A stretch of DNA of 64,000 nucleotides from Pantoea rwandensis (GTDB taxonomy: Bacteria > Pseudomonadota > Gammaproteobacteria > Enterobacterales > Enterobacteriaceae): NCBI RefSeq assembly GCF_000759475.1, contig NZ_CP009454.1:1736001-1800000 (forward strand), in the 5' to 3' direction. The first letter of the stretch is position 1. Each line of letters begins with the position of its first letter. Below the pieces are notes generated by a model that saw only the letters and a list, made by a program, of their open reading frames with translations, did not search any database and was not told the origin of the DNA. Shown here piece by piece: positions 46,673 through 57,325 of this stretch. A program made the translations under genes and the position numbers.

Positions 46673-46879
46673 GGCCTCAGCCCCTCTGCTGCTGCCGGGC
46701 AGTCCTCGCGCCGCTAACGCGGTGCCTTCGGCTTCCACGTCGTGCCTACAGATCGTTCGGTGATCGACCATCCCTGGTCGGCCCCGAACTGATTCACGCA
46801 TCCCTGCGTGAATCTCCTGGCCCAACGTAAAAGCCTCAGCGCTGCGGATAGCCCTTGCAGCAGCAGAGGGGCTGAGGCC
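46673..46879. mobile_element. MITE-like element with perfect 23-bp terminal inverted repeats
   Basis: GGCCTCAGCCCCTCTGCTGC and three more bases (46673-46695) are perfectly complementary to 46857-46879. The 161-bp middle has no gene but contains two perfect hairpins with TCCC loops: CGACCA-TCCC-TGGTCG (46765-46780) and GATTCACGCA-TCCC-TGCGTGAATC (46791-46814). No obvious target-site duplication is seen; flanks TGTTG and CAACA extend the palindrome imperfectly. It sits between convergent maeB and hemF. Confidence 0.7.
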
Positions 46880-46908
46880 ATCAACATTTGTGCCTTCCTG
46901 CAAAAGAA

Positions 46909-47832
<924 letters not shown>

Positions 47833-47876
47833 TCACTCGTTCCGGAAATTTGCCGCGATTCTATCACAGGACAGCG

Positions 47877-48734
47877 CTACGCCTGGCGACGATCGTACTC
47901 GTTGAAGTAATTGACGATACCGTCGGCAATCGCGCTGGCGATCTTCTGGCGGAAGGCAGTGGTACCCAGCAGTTGCTCCTCACGCGGGTTGGTAATAAAG
48001 GAGGTTTCGACCAGCACTGACGGAATCGAGGGCGACTTCAACACGGCAAACGCGGCCTGTTCGGTATGCTGACTGTGCAGATGATGCACCGGGCGAATCT
48101 GATCCAATACGTGTTTGCCCAGCGTCAGGCTATTGCGGATGGTATCGGTCTGGACCAGATCGAACAGAATCTGATTCAGATAATTATCTTTCTCCTGTAC
48201 TTCCGCGCCACCGACTTTATCGGCATCGTTTTCGCGCTGCGACATGTAGCGCGCCATGGCGCTACTGGCACCGCGGTTCGACAGCGCGAATACTGACGCG
48301 CCATTGGCATCCGGGCTGGTGTAGCCGTCAGCGTGGATCGACATAAAAAGATTGGCACCGTGCTGATGCGCGATTTCGACGCGTTGATAGAGCGGAATAA
48401 AGTGATCGCTTTCACGCGTCAGTCGCACTTCCACTTTAGGGTGATTTTGCAGCAGCGTGCGCACGGTATTGGCAATTGCCAGAACGATATGTTTCTCTTC
48501 CGAGCCCTCTTCGCCAACCGCGCCCGAATCAATGCCGCCGTGACCGGGATCGATCATCACGATGCGTTTACCGTTAGTCGCCGGTTTAGGCGGGGTGTGA
48601 CCTTTGCTGACGCGCAAATCGGCGCTCTCTTCTTTTGCCATCACCGCACGGGGTGACAGCACCGCCAGCGCCAGGCCAGAAAGAATCAGCTGGCGGCGAT
48701 TGGTAAGGCGCTTCAGCAGTGAAATTTTATTCAT
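47877..48734 (-). CDS. amiA: N-acetylmuramoyl-L-alanine amidase AmiA
   Basis: Periplasmic zinc amidase that cleaves septal peptidoglycan during daughter-cell separation. 285 residues. A twin-arginine-type signal (NRRQLILSGLALAVLSPRAV) suggests Tat export, as known for E. coli AmiA. Zinc ligands and catalytic residues are visible in IDPGHGGID, SEEKHIVLA, SIHADGYTSP and VLVETSFITN. The family's autoinhibitory helix region appears present between them. Divergent from ypeA. Confidence 0.95.
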   Translation of the reverse strand: MNKISLLKRLTNRRQLILSGLALAVLSPRAVMAKEESADLRVSKGHTPPKPATNGKRIVMIDPGHGGIDSGAVGEEGSEEKHIVLAIANTVRTLLQNHPKVEVRLTRESDHFIPLYQRVEIAHQHGANLFMSIHADGYTSPDANGASVFALSNRGASSAMARYMSQRENDADKVGGAEVQEKDNYLNQILFDLVQTDTIRNSLTLGKHVLDQIRPVHHLHSQHTEQAAFAVLKSPSIPSVLVETSFITNPREEQLLGTTAFRQKIASAIADGIVNYFNEYDRRQA

Positions 48735-48944
48735 AATAGTGTCCCTGACAGGAAATCCTGCCCAGTGTTATATCGTAACAATTGCCCTGCGGCGACTTCA
48801 CAACCATTTCAGCGCATTACTTTGTATTACACGGTACTAACAGCAATTTAGCCGTTTTTTTCCGCCGTTGCGCGGCGTGAGGGTTGCGCCTGGCAAAGAA
48901 TGCGTGATAATCAGCGAATTGTGCCTAACAGCAGGGTAACGCCG

Positions 48945-49370
48945 ATGGAAATCCGCTCATTCCGCCAGGAAGATTTTGAAGAAGTGATCACGCTCTGGGA
49001 GCGTTGCGATCTATTACGTCCGTGGAACGATCCGGAACTGGATATCGAACGTAAAATGAACCACGATCCCGAACTGTTTCTGGTGGCGGAAGTGGGCGGC
49101 GAAGTGGTCGGCACGGTGATGGGCGGTTACGATGGCCATCGCGGATCGGTCTACTATCTGGCGGTGCATCCCGATTATCAGGGACGCGGCTTTGCGAATG
49201 CCTTAATGAATCGCCTGGAGAAGAAGTTAATCGCGCGCGGCTGCCCGAAAATCAATCTGATGGTGCGTGAAGAAAATGACCAGGTGCTCGCCTTCTACGA
49301 AAAACTCGATTACGAGCCTGTGGACTCGGTGTTACTGGGTAAACGTTTAATCGAAGACCGCGAGTATTAA
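48945..49370 (+). CDS. ypeA: GNAT-family acetyltransferase YpeA
   Basis: Single-domain acetyltransferase of 141 residues. The acetyl-CoA site is [15 protein letters not shown], preceded by the strand [19 protein letters not shown] is the usual last motif. ATG 48945 was chosen because the upstream frame extension is not family sequence and 141 is the YpeA length. Substrate unknown. yfeZ follows 7 bases later, indicating an operon. Confidence 0.93.
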   Translation: MEIRSFRQEDFEEVITLWERCDLLRPWNDPELDIERKMNHDPELFLVAEVGGEVVGTVMGGYDGHRGSVYYLAVHPDYQGRGFANALMNRLEKKLIARGCPKINLMVREENDQVLAFYEKLDYEPVDSVLLGKRLIEDREY

Positions 49371-49377
49371 GCCGCCG

Positions 49378-49839
49378 ATGATGGGGCTGAAATATTTGCC
49401 AGACGAATACGATGCAAAAGGGCAGCTACGGCTGCCGTTTCTTTTCTGGCTGATTCTGTTATTGCAGGCGCGCACCTGGCTGTTACTGGTGATGGCGGGC
49501 GCGTCCCGTCAGCAGGGTAACGATCTGCTGGCGCTGTTCTATCCCGACCGTCAGAGCTTTTGGATTGGATTGGCGCTGGGCATTCCGGCGGCAGCGGGTT
49601 TGCTGCTGACCGGCTATCGCCAACGCTGGCCGCGCCTGTGGCAGAGTTGGCGTCAGGTGCTGAGTGTGTCGTTATTGATCAGTCTGTTGTCGCAAGGCTA
49701 CGGGCTGGTACAGGGCGCTTTTCCGGACTCTCCGTGGCCGCTACTTTTAACGCTGTTTGATCTGCTGGCGTTGATTTGGCTGCAAACCCATCAGCGCTTG
49801 CGCGACTGTTTTCTGCCGGAACATCTGCATCTCGAATAA
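49378..49839 (+). CDS. yfeZ: DUF2919 inner-membrane protein YfeZ
   Basis: 153-residue protein with four hydrophobic segments (about 20-40, 60-80, 92-110, 120-137) and the N-terminal KYLPDEYDAKGQLRLP typical of the family. The ATG is one of two adjacent ones. It lies between ypeA and yfeY on the same strand, as in E. coli. No function established. Confidence 0.88.
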   Translation: MMGLKYLPDEYDAKGQLRLPFLFWLILLLQARTWLLLVMAGASRQQGNDLLALFYPDRQSFWIGLALGIPAAAGLLLTGYRQRWPRLWQSWRQVLSVSLLISLLSQGYGLVQGAFPDSPWPLLLTLFDLLALIWLQTHQRLRDCFLPEHLHLE

Positions 49840-49902
49840 ACTTTTTGCCGATTTGCGACTCCAACAGGCACGCCAATCGGCACAGAAGATCAAGGAGTAT
49901 TC

Positions 49903-50523
49903 ATGAAAGTTGTTCGTCCCGCACTGCTGGTCAGCGCCATGATTCTGGCAGGATGCGCCAGTTCAGGTTCCTCTTCCGCCTCCAGCGCGAGCGAAAGCCA
50001 TTGGTATAATCCGCTGAGCTATCACTGGTCGGCACTGAATCCAATGAACTGGTTTGGCGGTTCGTTAACCGTGACCGAGCAGGGTGTGGCTGGACTCAGC
50101 AGCACCACGGCGATGTCGGAAGCGGCGATTGGTAAAGCGCTGAACAACGATTACCAACTACGTCAGGGGATGCGCACGCAAAATGGTCAGGTGGTGGATT
50201 TCTGGCAGGCATTGGATGAGGGCAAACTGAAGCTGGTGATCAATGGTCAAAGCAGCGTAGAGCGCATTGAAGTCTTGGACACCGCAGCCAAAAGCGCTGA
50301 TGGCAGCAAAATCGGCGATCTGTTTAGCGACAAATTCAGTAAAGCCTTCGATAACTGCAAACTGGTCTCGGGATTAGATGCGCGCGATGTGGAATGCCGT
50401 GCGCCGGGTAGCCAGCACATCTCCTATATCTACAGCGGAGAAGGGCACGGACCCGAGGGTTTGATGCCGGCTGACGATACCTTAAAAAGCTGGAAAATCA
50501 GCAAGATCGTTTGGCAGCGCTAA
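49903..50523 (+). CDS. yfeY: Lipoprotein YfeY (RpoE-regulated in E. coli)
   Basis: Lipoprotein of 206 residues: the signal peptide ends LAGC with the lipidated C18, followed by a Ser-rich linker (ASSGSSSASSAS) and a conserved HWYNPLSYHWSALNPMNWFG. Residue 19 is alanine, so outer-membrane sorting is expected. In E. coli the gene belongs to the sigma-E regulon; no sigma-E promoter was confirmed here. CAAGGAG lies before the ATG. Confidence 0.92.
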   Translation: MKVVRPALLVSAMILAGCASSGSSSASSASESHWYNPLSYHWSALNPMNWFGGSLTVTEQGVAGLSSTTAMSEAAIGKALNNDYQLRQGMRTQNGQVVDFWQALDEGKLKLVINGQSSVERIEVLDTAAKSADGSKIGDLFSDKFSKAFDNCKLVSGLDARDVECRAPGSQHISYIYSGEGHGPEGLMPADDTLKSWKISKIVWQR

Positions 50524-50621
50524 GCGAAAAAAAGTTGCGTTAACGCACAACCTCCGTGTGGCTTTCCGGTATGATACAGGCGAAAAAAACGTCTTAACTC
50601 ATCATGCCGGAGAGCAGTGCA

Positions 50622-51518
50622 ATGTCTCAATTTCAGTGCGGGATCCTGCTGGAACACCGCCGTTTCGCCATTTGGCTTGAAGCCCGCGTTACGGGTGACC
50701 TCAATGCGCTGCGTCAGGGCAGCAAATCATTTCTGCAGCAACTCGAAGCGCTACAACAGAAATTTGCCGATGCCGGCCTGGGCGCGGTGATCGCCTTTGG
50801 TGATGCGTTGTGGCGCGACCTGCAAGGTGCCTCTTCCGCGCCTGAATTGAAAGCTTTCGCGCCACTGGGGAAAGGTATTGCGCCTGCGACTCAGCGTGAT
50901 TTGCTCATCCATATCCAATCGTTACGTCATGACGTGAACTTCTCGCTGGCGCAGGCCGCACTTACCGCTTTTGCTGATGCGGTCGTGATTGAAGAAGAGA
51001 CGCACGGTTTCCGTTGGGTTGAAGATCGCGATCTGTCGGGCTTTGTTGATGGCACCGAAAACCCGCAGGGTGAAGCACGTCAGCAGGTGGCGATTATCGC
51101 TGAGGGACCGGATGCGGGCGGCAGTTACGTATTCACGCAACGATGGGAGCACAATCTTAAACTGTGGAACCGCATGGCGGTAGAGAAGCAGGAAGCGATT
51201 ATTGGTCGCACCAAGGTGGATAACGAGGAGTTACCTGGCGATCAACGTCCCGTGACCTCACATCTGAGCCGCGTTGATCTGAAAGAAGAGGGCAAAGGGC
51301 TGAAAATCCTGCGCCAGAGCTTGCCGTACGGCACTGCCAGCGGCACGCACGGGCTGTACTTCATCTCCTATTGCAACCGCCTCTATAACATCGAGCAGCA
51401 GTTGCTGAGCATGTTCGGTGAGCGCGATGGCAAGATGGATGCGATGCTGCGTTTCACCAAACCGGTCACCGGCAGCTACTTCTTCGCGCCTTCACTGAAC
51501 GCATTACAAGCGCTGTAA
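50622..51518 (+). CDS. yfeX: Dye-decolorizing heme peroxidase YfeX
   Basis: Cytoplasmic DyP-type heme peroxidase of 298 residues. The distal-site motif GFVDGTENP holds the catalytic aspartate, the proximal histidine lies in [11 protein letters not shown], and [18 protein letters not shown] is conserved. A proposed role in recovering iron from heme is disputed; porphyrinogen oxidation has been shown for the family. ATG 50622 is preferred over 50604, as GGAGAG precedes it at suitable distance. A TGCGTTAACGCA palindrome (50536-50547) lies in its upstream region. Confidence 0.94.
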   Translation: MSQFQCGILLEHRRFAIWLEARVTGDLNALRQGSKSFLQQLEALQQKFADAGLGAVIAFGDALWRDLQGASSAPELKAFAPLGKGIAPATQRDLLIHIQSLRHDVNFSLAQAALTAFADAVVIEEETHGFRWVEDRDLSGFVDGTENPQGEARQQVAIIAEGPDAGGSYVFTQRWEHNLKLWNRMAVEKQEAIIGRTKVDNEELPGDQRPVTSHLSRVDLKEEGKGLKILRQSLPYGTASGTHGLYFISYCNRLYNIEQQLLSMFGERDGKMDAMLRFTKPVTGSYFFAPSLNALQAL

Positions 51519-51525
51519 CAGGCAG

Positions 51526-51550
51526 GTGAGCGGCCCTCTGCGCCGCTCAC
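51526..51550 (+). terminator. Hairpin downstream of yfeX
   Basis: GTGAGCGG pairs with CCGCTCAC, nine-base loop; followed by GGTTAATCC, so no real T-run. A weak terminator at best. Confidence 0.35.
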
Positions 51551-51629
51551 GGTTAATCCCGCTCTTCGCATAAACTCTCCCGCCGTCTTATGCCTTTTTA
51601 GACTTTGAAATCCCCAAACGATATATAAA

Positions 51630-51658
51630 ACCGTTACTGGTTTGCCCTGAGTTATAAA
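51630..51658 (+). promoter_or_regulatory. Promoter region of cysPTWA
   Basis: TATAAA (51653-51658) is a good -10, while the -35 position (ACCGTT) is poor, as expected for a CysB-activated promoter. The AT-rich stretch just upstream (51590-51630) is where CysB would bind. Confidence 0.45.
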
Positions 51659-51712
51659 TACACTGACAGCATCTAATGGCATTGGCGATTTCGCCGACGA
51701 GCAGGGTGCAGC

Positions 51713-52729
51713 ATGACACTTCCGATTACGAAAAAATGGATGAGCGGAATCGCCTTGTCACTGGCGTTAGCCGGTGCAGCGCAGGCAACAGAGTTGTTGA
51801 ACAGCTCTTATGATGTCTCGCGCGAGCTGTTTGTTGCCCTGGATGCGCCATTTGAACAACAGTGGAATGCAGCACATCCCAATGACAAGCTGACGATTAA
51901 ACAATCGCATGCCGGGTCATCAAAACAGGCGCTGGCTATCCTGCAAGGGCTGCGCGCGGATGTGGTGACCTACAATCAGGTCACTGACGTGCAGGTGCTG
52001 CATGACAAAGGCAACCTGATCCCGGCTGACTGGCAAACCCGTCTGCCGAACAACAGCTCACCGTTCTACTCCACCATGGCGTTTCTGGTGCGCAAAGGGA
52101 ATCCTAAGCAAATCCACGATTGGTCGGATTTGGCGCGCGATAACGTGAAGCTGGTGTTCCCGAACCCGAAAACCTCCGGTAATGGTCGCTATACCTATCT
52201 GGCGGCCTGGGGCGCTGCCGATCAGGCGGATGGTAAAGACAAAGCCAAAACCGAAGCCTTTATGACGAAATTCCTGAAAAATGTCGAAGTGTTTGATACC
52301 GGCGGCCGTGGCGCGACGACCACCTTCGCCGAACGCGGTTTAGGGGATGTGCTGATCAGCTTTGAATCGGAAGTGAACAACATCCGCAATCAGTACGGCA
52401 AAGATGACTACGAAGTCATTGTGCCTAAGACCAATATTCTGGCGGAGTTTCCTGTGGCGTGGGTCGACAAAAACGTCGAGCACAACGGCACTGCAGACGC
52501 GGCAAAAGCCTACCTCAATTTCCTCTATTCCCCAGAGGCGCAGAAAATCATTACCGGTTTCTATTATCGCGTGAACAATCCACAGCTGATGGCGGAACAG
52601 AAAGACCGCTTCCCGCAGACCGCGCTGTTTAATGTGCAGGATACCTTTGGCGGCTGGGATAACGTGATGAAAACCCATTTTGCCAGCGGCGGTGAGCTGG
52701 ATAAATTACTGGCAGCGGGGCGCGGTTGA
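51713..52729 (+). CDS. cysP: Thiosulfate/sulfate-binding protein CysP
   Basis: Periplasmic binding protein of the sulfate/thiosulfate importer, 338 residues. Signal peptide to about [23 protein letters not shown] at the mature N-terminus, [33 protein letters not shown] and [16 protein letters not shown] are the family's ligand-contact regions. It matches CysP rather than Sbp. First gene of cysPTWA; its stop overlaps the cysT start by one base. CysB control is expected. Confidence 0.97.
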   Translation: MTLPITKKWMSGIALSLALAGAAQATELLNSSYDVSRELFVALDAPFEQQWNAAHPNDKLTIKQSHAGSSKQALAILQGLRADVVTYNQVTDVQVLHDKGNLIPADWQTRLPNNSSPFYSTMAFLVRKGNPKQIHDWSDLARDNVKLVFPNPKTSGNGRYTYLAAWGAADQADGKDKAKTEAFMTKFLKNVEVFDTGGRGATTTFAERGLGDVLISFESEVNNIRNQYGKDDYEVIVPKTNILAEFPVAWVDKNVEHNGTADAAKAYLNFLYSPEAQKIITGFYYRVNNPQLMAEQKDRFPQTALFNVQDTFGGWDNVMKTHFASGGELDKLLAAGRG

Positions 52730-53562
52730 TGTTTGCCTTAGCGCAAAAGCGCGTGCTACCGGGGTTCGGTCTCAGCCTTGGCACCAGCCTGCTATTTACC
52801 TGCCTGATCCTGCTGTTGCCAATCAGCGCGCTGCTGATGCAGTTGTCCAACATGACGCTGGCGCAATATTGGGATGTGGTCACCAATCCACAGCTGATTG
52901 CGGCTTATAAGGTCACGCTGTTGTCGGCGGGCGTGGCATCCATTTTCAATGCGTTCTTTGGCATGTTAATGGCCTGGATTCTGACCCGTTACCGTTTCCC
53001 TGGCCGCGCGTTGCTGGATGGCTTGATGGATCTGCCGTTTGCACTGCCTACTGCTGTCGCCGGCCTGACGCTGGCGGGGTTGTTCTCGGTGAGTGGTTGG
53101 TATGGTCAATGGTTGGCCCATTTCGACATCAAAGTCTCTTACACCTGGCTGGGCATTGCAGTGGCGATGGCCTTTACCAGTATCCCGTTTGTGGTGCGCA
53201 CGGTACAGCCGGTACTGGAAGAGTTAGGCCCGGAATATGAAGAAGCGGCTGAAACGCTGGGTGCGACACCGTGGCAAAGTTTCCGCCGTGTGGTGCTGCC
53301 AGAGGTGGCGCCCGCGCTGTTAGCGGGCACGGCGTTATCGTTCACGCGCAGCCTGGGTGAGTTTGGTGCGGTTATCTTTATCGCAGGTAACATCGCGTGG
53401 AAAACCGAAGTCACGTCGCTGATGATTTTTGTTCGCCTGCAAGAGTTTGATTACCCGGCGGCCAGTGCTATCGCCTCGGTCATCATGGCCGCTTCGCTGC
53501 TGTTGCTGTTCGCGATTAACACCTTGCAGAGCCGCTTTGGCCGTCGCTTAGGAGGCCACTAA
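52729..53562 (+). CDS. cysT: Sulfate/thiosulfate permease CysT (CysU)
   Basis: Inner-membrane permease, 277 residues with six hydrophobic helices. The EAA loop reads EEAAETLGATPWQSFRRVVL, followed by the conserved RSLGEFGAVIFIAGN. It heterodimerises with CysW on CysA. ATG 52729 overlaps the cysP stop (TGATG), and its own TAA overlaps the cysW ATG. Confidence 0.97.
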   Translation: MFALAQKRVLPGFGLSLGTSLLFTCLILLLPISALLMQLSNMTLAQYWDVVTNPQLIAAYKVTLLSAGVASIFNAFFGMLMAWILTRYRFPGRALLDGLMDLPFALPTAVAGLTLAGLFSVSGWYGQWLAHFDIKVSYTWLGIAVAMAFTSIPFVVRTVQPVLEELGPEYEEAAETLGATPWQSFRRVVLPEVAPALLAGTALSFTRSLGEFGAVIFIAGNIAWKTEVTSLMIFVRLQEFDYPAASAIASVIMAASLLLLFAINTLQSRFGRRLGGH

Positions 53563-54434
53563 TGGCGGAGATTTCGCAGATTAATCACGCTGAGCGTCAG
53601 CCTGTGAACTGGGGTAAATGGCTGCTGATTGGCGTGGGCGCGCTGGTCTCCTTCCTGCTGCTGGTGGTCCCGATGATCTCCATCTTTTGGGAAGCCCTGA
53701 GCCAGGGGGTTATTGCCTCGCTCTCTAATTTAAAAGAGGGTGACATGCTGCACGCCATCTGGCTGACGATTCTGGTGGCGCTGATTACCGTGCCGGTCAA
53801 TCTGGTGTTCGGTACGCTGCTGGCATGGCTGGTAACGCGCTTTACTTTCCCGGGCCGCCAACTGTTGCTGACGCTGTTTGATATTCCTTTTGCCGTGTCA
53901 CCGGTGGTGGCGGGGCTGATGTATCTGCTGTTCTGGGGCATCAACGGCCCGGCGGGTGGTTGGCTGGACGCGCACAACATTCAGATCATGTTTGCCTGGC
54001 CGGGCATGGTGCTGGCCACCATTTTTGTCACCTGCCCGTTTGTGGTCCGTGAGCTGGTGCCGGTGATGTTGAGCCAGGGCAGCAATGAAGATGAAGCCGC
54101 GGTGCTGTTAGGCGCCTCGGGCTGGCAGATGTTCCGCCGCGTAACGTTGCCGAACATTCGCTGGGCGCTGATGTACGGCGTGGTGTTAACCAACGCGCGT
54201 GCGATTGGCGAGTTTGGTGCGGTCTCGGTGGTCTCGGGATCGATTCGCGGTGAGACCTACACCTTACCGCTTCAGGTTGAATTACTGCATCAGGATTACA
54301 ACACCGTTGGCGCCTTTACCGCGGCTGCGTTGTTGACCCTGATGGCCATTTTGACGCTGTTTCTGAAAAGCGTGGTGCAGTGGCGATTAGAGCATCAGCA
54401 GAAGCGCCAACAGGAGGAAAATCATGAGCATTGA
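53562..54434 (+). CDS. cysW: Sulfate/thiosulfate permease CysW
   Basis: Second inner-membrane permease, 290 residues. [20 protein letters not shown] is the EAA loop, and [20 protein letters not shown] is typical of CysW. The ATG overlaps the cysT stop by one base; the 3' end overlaps cysA by 11 bases, with AGGAGGAAA inside cysW serving as the cysA ribosome site. Confidence 0.97.
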   Translation: MAEISQINHAERQPVNWGKWLLIGVGALVSFLLLVVPMISIFWEALSQGVIASLSNLKEGDMLHAIWLTILVALITVPVNLVFGTLLAWLVTRFTFPGRQLLLTLFDIPFAVSPVVAGLMYLLFWGINGPAGGWLDAHNIQIMFAWPGMVLATIFVTCPFVVRELVPVMLSQGSNEDEAAVLLGASGWQMFRRVTLPNIRWALMYGVVLTNARAIGEFGAVSVVSGSIRGETYTLPLQVELLHQDYNTVGAFTAAALLTLMAILTLFLKSVVQWRLEHQQKRQQEENHEH

Positions 54435-55512
54435 GATTAAACACATTAACAAAGCGTTCGGCCGTACGCCGGTGCTAAACGATATCTCTCTGGATATTCC
54501 TACCGGCAAAATGGTGGCGCTGCTGGGGCCGTCAGGCTCGGGCAAAACCACGCTGCTGCGCATCATCGCGGGTCTTGAGCATCAGAATAGCGGGCAGATT
54601 CATTTCCACGGTAAAGATGTCAGCCGCATTCACGCGCGCGATCGCCAGGTCGGCTTTGTATTCCAGCACTATGCGCTGTTCCGCCATATGACCGTGTTCG
54701 ATAACATCGCCTTTGGTTTAACCGTGTTGCCGCGCCGTGAGCGCCCATCCGCCGCTGAAATCAAACAGCGTGTGACGCGCCTGCTCGAGATGGTGCAGCT
54801 GGCGCATCTCGCCAATCGTTTCCCGGCTCAGCTTTCGGGTGGACAGAAGCAGCGCGTGGCATTGGCGCGTGCGCTGGCAGTGGAACCGCAGATCTTGCTG
54901 CTGGATGAACCTTTCGGCGCGCTGGATGCGCAGGTGCGTAAAGAGCTGCGTCGCTGGCTGCGTCAGTTGCATGAAGAATTGAAATTCACCAGCGTGTTTG
55001 TGACGCATGACCAGGAAGAGGCGATGGAAGTCGCTGACAGCGTGGTGGTGATGAGCCAGGGTAATATCGAACAGGTCGGCACGCCTGACGAAGTCTGGCA
55101 GGAACCGGCTACCCGCTTTGTGCTGGAGTTCCTCGGCGAAGTGAATCGCTTTGACGGTGAAGTGCATGGTTCGCAATTCCATGTGGGTGCACATCGCTGG
55201 CCATTAGGTTACACGCCCGCACATCAGGGTGAGGTCGAGTTGTTCCTGCGTCCGTGGGAAGTGGATATCTCGCGTCAGAGCAGCCTGGAAACGCCGCTGC
55301 CGGTGCAGGTGCTAGAGATCAGCCCGCGCGGTCACTTCTGGCAATTAGTGGTGCAGCCAAGCGGCTGGCAAGGCGATGTCTTCTCGGTGGTCTATGATGG
55401 CGACCATACTGCACCGATCCGTGGCGAACGTCTGTTTGTTGGCCTGCAACAGGCACGACTTTACCATGGCACTGCGCCGTTGCGTCCGGTTGCCTTTGCC
55501 GAAAGCGCCTGA
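54424..55512 (+). CDS. cysA: Sulfate/thiosulfate import ATPase CysA
   Basis: ATPase of the importer, 362 residues. Walker [11 protein letters not shown]-loop QHYALFRHM, signature LSGGQKQR, Walker [16 protein letters not shown] and switch [13 protein letters not shown] are intact; a TOBE-type C-terminal domain (about 240-350) has [12 protein letters not shown]. Complete set of transporter components with cysP, cysT and cysW. Confidence 0.98.
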   Translation: MSIEIKHINKAFGRTPVLNDISLDIPTGKMVALLGPSGSGKTTLLRIIAGLEHQNSGQIHFHGKDVSRIHARDRQVGFVFQHYALFRHMTVFDNIAFGLTVLPRRERPSAAEIKQRVTRLLEMVQLAHLANRFPAQLSGGQKQRVALARALAVEPQILLLDEPFGALDAQVRKELRRWLRQLHEELKFTSVFVTHDQEEAMEVADSVVVMSQGNIEQVGTPDEVWQEPATRFVLEFLGEVNRFDGEVHGSQFHVGAHRWPLGYTPAHQGEVELFLRPWEVDISRQSSLETPLPVQVLEISPRGHFWQLVVQPSGWQGDVFSVVYDGDHTAPIRGERLFVGLQQARLYHGTAPLRPVAFAESA

Positions 55513-55529
55513 TATTTTTGACACTCCTT

Positions 55530-55556
55530 CGGGCGGGACTTTCCCGCCCGATTTAT
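55530..55556 (+). terminator. Intercistronic hairpin between cysA and cysM
   Basis: Nine-bp stem CGGGCGGGA/TCCCGCCCG with a three-base loop, then ATTTATTT. The T-run is interrupted, so partial termination is likely, with some readthrough into cysM. Confidence 0.6.
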
Positions 55557-55584
55557 TTGCCTCTCTTCTGTCTGGAATCAAACC

Positions 55585-56466
55585 GTGACCACACTGGAAA
55601 ATACCATCGGTAATACGCCGTTGATCAGGCTGCAACGCCTGACGCCCGATAACGGCAGTGAAATCTGGTTAAAGCTGGAAGGCAATAATCCGGCCGGTTC
55701 GGTAAAAGATCGTGCTGCCTGGTCGATGATTCATCAGGCGGAACAGCGCGGTGACATTCAACCCGGCGATACTCTGATTGAAGCCACCAGTGGGAATACG
55801 GGCATCGCCCTGGCGATGATCGCGGCGATGAAAGGCTATAAATTACGCCTGCTGATGCCCGATAACATGAGCCAGGAGCGGCAGGACGCGATGCGTGCCT
55901 ATGGCGCGGAATTGGTGCTGGTGACGCGCGAACAGGGCATGGAAGGCGCCCGCGATTTAGCGCAAGAGATGGCCGATCGCGGTGAGGGCAGGGTGTTGGA
56001 TCAGTTCAATAACCCCGACAATCCACTCGGCCACTATCTCACTACCGGCCCGGAAATCTGGCAGCAGACGCAGGGCCGGATGACCCATTTCGTCTCCAGT
56101 ATGGGCACGACGGGCACCATCACCGGCGTAGGACGCTATCTGAAAGAGTTTGCACCCGCCGTGAAAGTCATTGGTTTACAGCCGCAAGAGGGCAGCAGCA
56201 TTCCGGGCATTCGCCGCTGGCCCGAAGCTTATCTGCCGGGGATTTTCCGTCCTGAGTTAGTGGATGAGGTCATCGATATGGCACAGCTGGAAGCCGAAAA
56301 AACCATGCGTGCGCTAGCGCAACGTGAAGGGATTTTCTGCGGCGTGAGTTCCGGTGGTGCTGTGGCAGGCGCGCTGCGCATCGCCACTGCCCATCCCGGC
56401 AGCGTCGTGGTGGCGATAGTGTGCGATCGCGGTGACCGTTATCTCTCAACCGGCGTGTTCCACTGA
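55585..56466 (+). CDS. cysM: Cysteine synthase B
   Basis: PLP enzyme making cysteine (or S-sulfocysteine from thiosulfate) from O-acetylserine. 293 residues, starting at GTG. The PLP lysine lies in NNPAGSVKDRA (near 41), the phosphate-binding loop is [13 protein letters not shown], and GTTGTITGVGRYL follows. NNPAGSVKDR with GSSIPGIRRW distinguishes it from CysK. The C-terminus is about ten residues shorter than E. coli CysM. Being able to use thiosulfate, it fits downstream of cysPTWA. Confidence 0.96.
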   Translation: MTTLENTIGNTPLIRLQRLTPDNGSEIWLKLEGNNPAGSVKDRAAWSMIHQAEQRGDIQPGDTLIEATSGNTGIALAMIAAMKGYKLRLLMPDNMSQERQDAMRAYGAELVLVTREQGMEGARDLAQEMADRGEGRVLDQFNNPDNPLGHYLTTGPEIWQQTQGRMTHFVSSMGTTGTITGVGRYLKEFAPAVKVIGLQPQEGSSIPGIRRWPEAYLPGIFRPELVDEVIDMAQLEAEKTMRALAQREGIFCGVSSGGAVAGALRIATAHPGSVVVAIVCDRGDRYLSTGVFH

Positions 56467-56644
56467 TCTCCTCTTCCCCGCATTTTATCTGGCCTGCTTG
56501 CGCTGTTGTGGTGCGACCGGGCCATTTTTGTCTATAGTCTCCCTGATAATCCTCTGGTGTTGGCACTGTAAGGATCGAGTAAAATCGGCTGCGCTCATTG
56601 CCAACTCAGGCCAAAATAGCGGCAATTTTGTACGAGAGATAAAG

Positions 56645-57325
56645 ATGAAAATTCTGCTTGTTGATGACGATGTAGAACTTGGCACCATGCTGAGCCAGTA
56701 CCTGATTGCGGAAGGTTTTGAAACGCAATTGGTTTTAACCGGAAGCGCCGGGATTGAAGGGGCGCTGTCGGGCAACTATACCGCGATGATTCTCGACATT
56801 ATGCTGCCGGATATGAGCGGTATTGATGTGCTGCGGCAGGTGCGTCAGAACAGCCGCTTACCGGTGATCATGCTGACGGCGAAAGGCGACAATATCGATC
56901 GCGTGATTGGCCTGGAAATGGGTGCGGACGACTATGTGCCAAAACCGTGCTATCCGCGTGAGCTGGTGGCGCGTCTGCGTGCTGTACTGCGTCGTTTTGA
57001 AGATCAGGCACCGGTGCAGGACAAAAAAGAAGTACTGCGTTGGGGCGAGTTGAGCCTGAATCCGGCCACGCGCATCACCGAATGGCAGGGCAAAGCCTTT
57101 GATCTGACGGCGTCTGAATTCAACCTGCTGGATCTGCTGCTGCGTGCGCCCGATCGCGTGGTGTCGAAGGACGAATTGTCAGAGAAAGGGCTGGGTCGCC
57201 CGCGTGAAGCTTACGATCGCAGCGTGGATGTGCATATCAGCAACATTCGTCAGAAGCTGGCCGCATTGACCGCCGACAGCATCAACATTGAAACTGTGCG
57301 CAGTATTGGTTACCGCATTCGATGA
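56645..57325 (+). CDS. OmpR-family response regulator, CpxR-like
   Basis: 226 residues: receiver domain with D51 (MILDIMLPD), the acidic pair D7/D8 and K in DDYVPKPCYP; then a winged-helix DNA-binding domain (about 130-226) with DLTASEFNLLDLLL and RSVDVHISNIRQKL. Wording is closest to the CpxR group, but cpxRA has its own conserved location elsewhere, so I give no symbol. ATG 56645 follows AGAGATAAAG. The kinase start overlaps its stop by four bases. Targets unknown. Confidence 0.88.
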   Translation: MKILLVDDDVELGTMLSQYLIAEGFETQLVLTGSAGIEGALSGNYTAMILDIMLPDMSGIDVLRQVRQNSRLPVIMLTAKGDNIDRVIGLEMGADDYVPKPCYPRELVARLRAVLRRFEDQAPVQDKKEVLRWGELSLNPATRITEWQGKAFDLTASEFNLLDLLLRAPDRVVSKDELSEKGLGRPREAYDRSVDVHISNIRQKLAALTADSINIETVRSIGYRIR

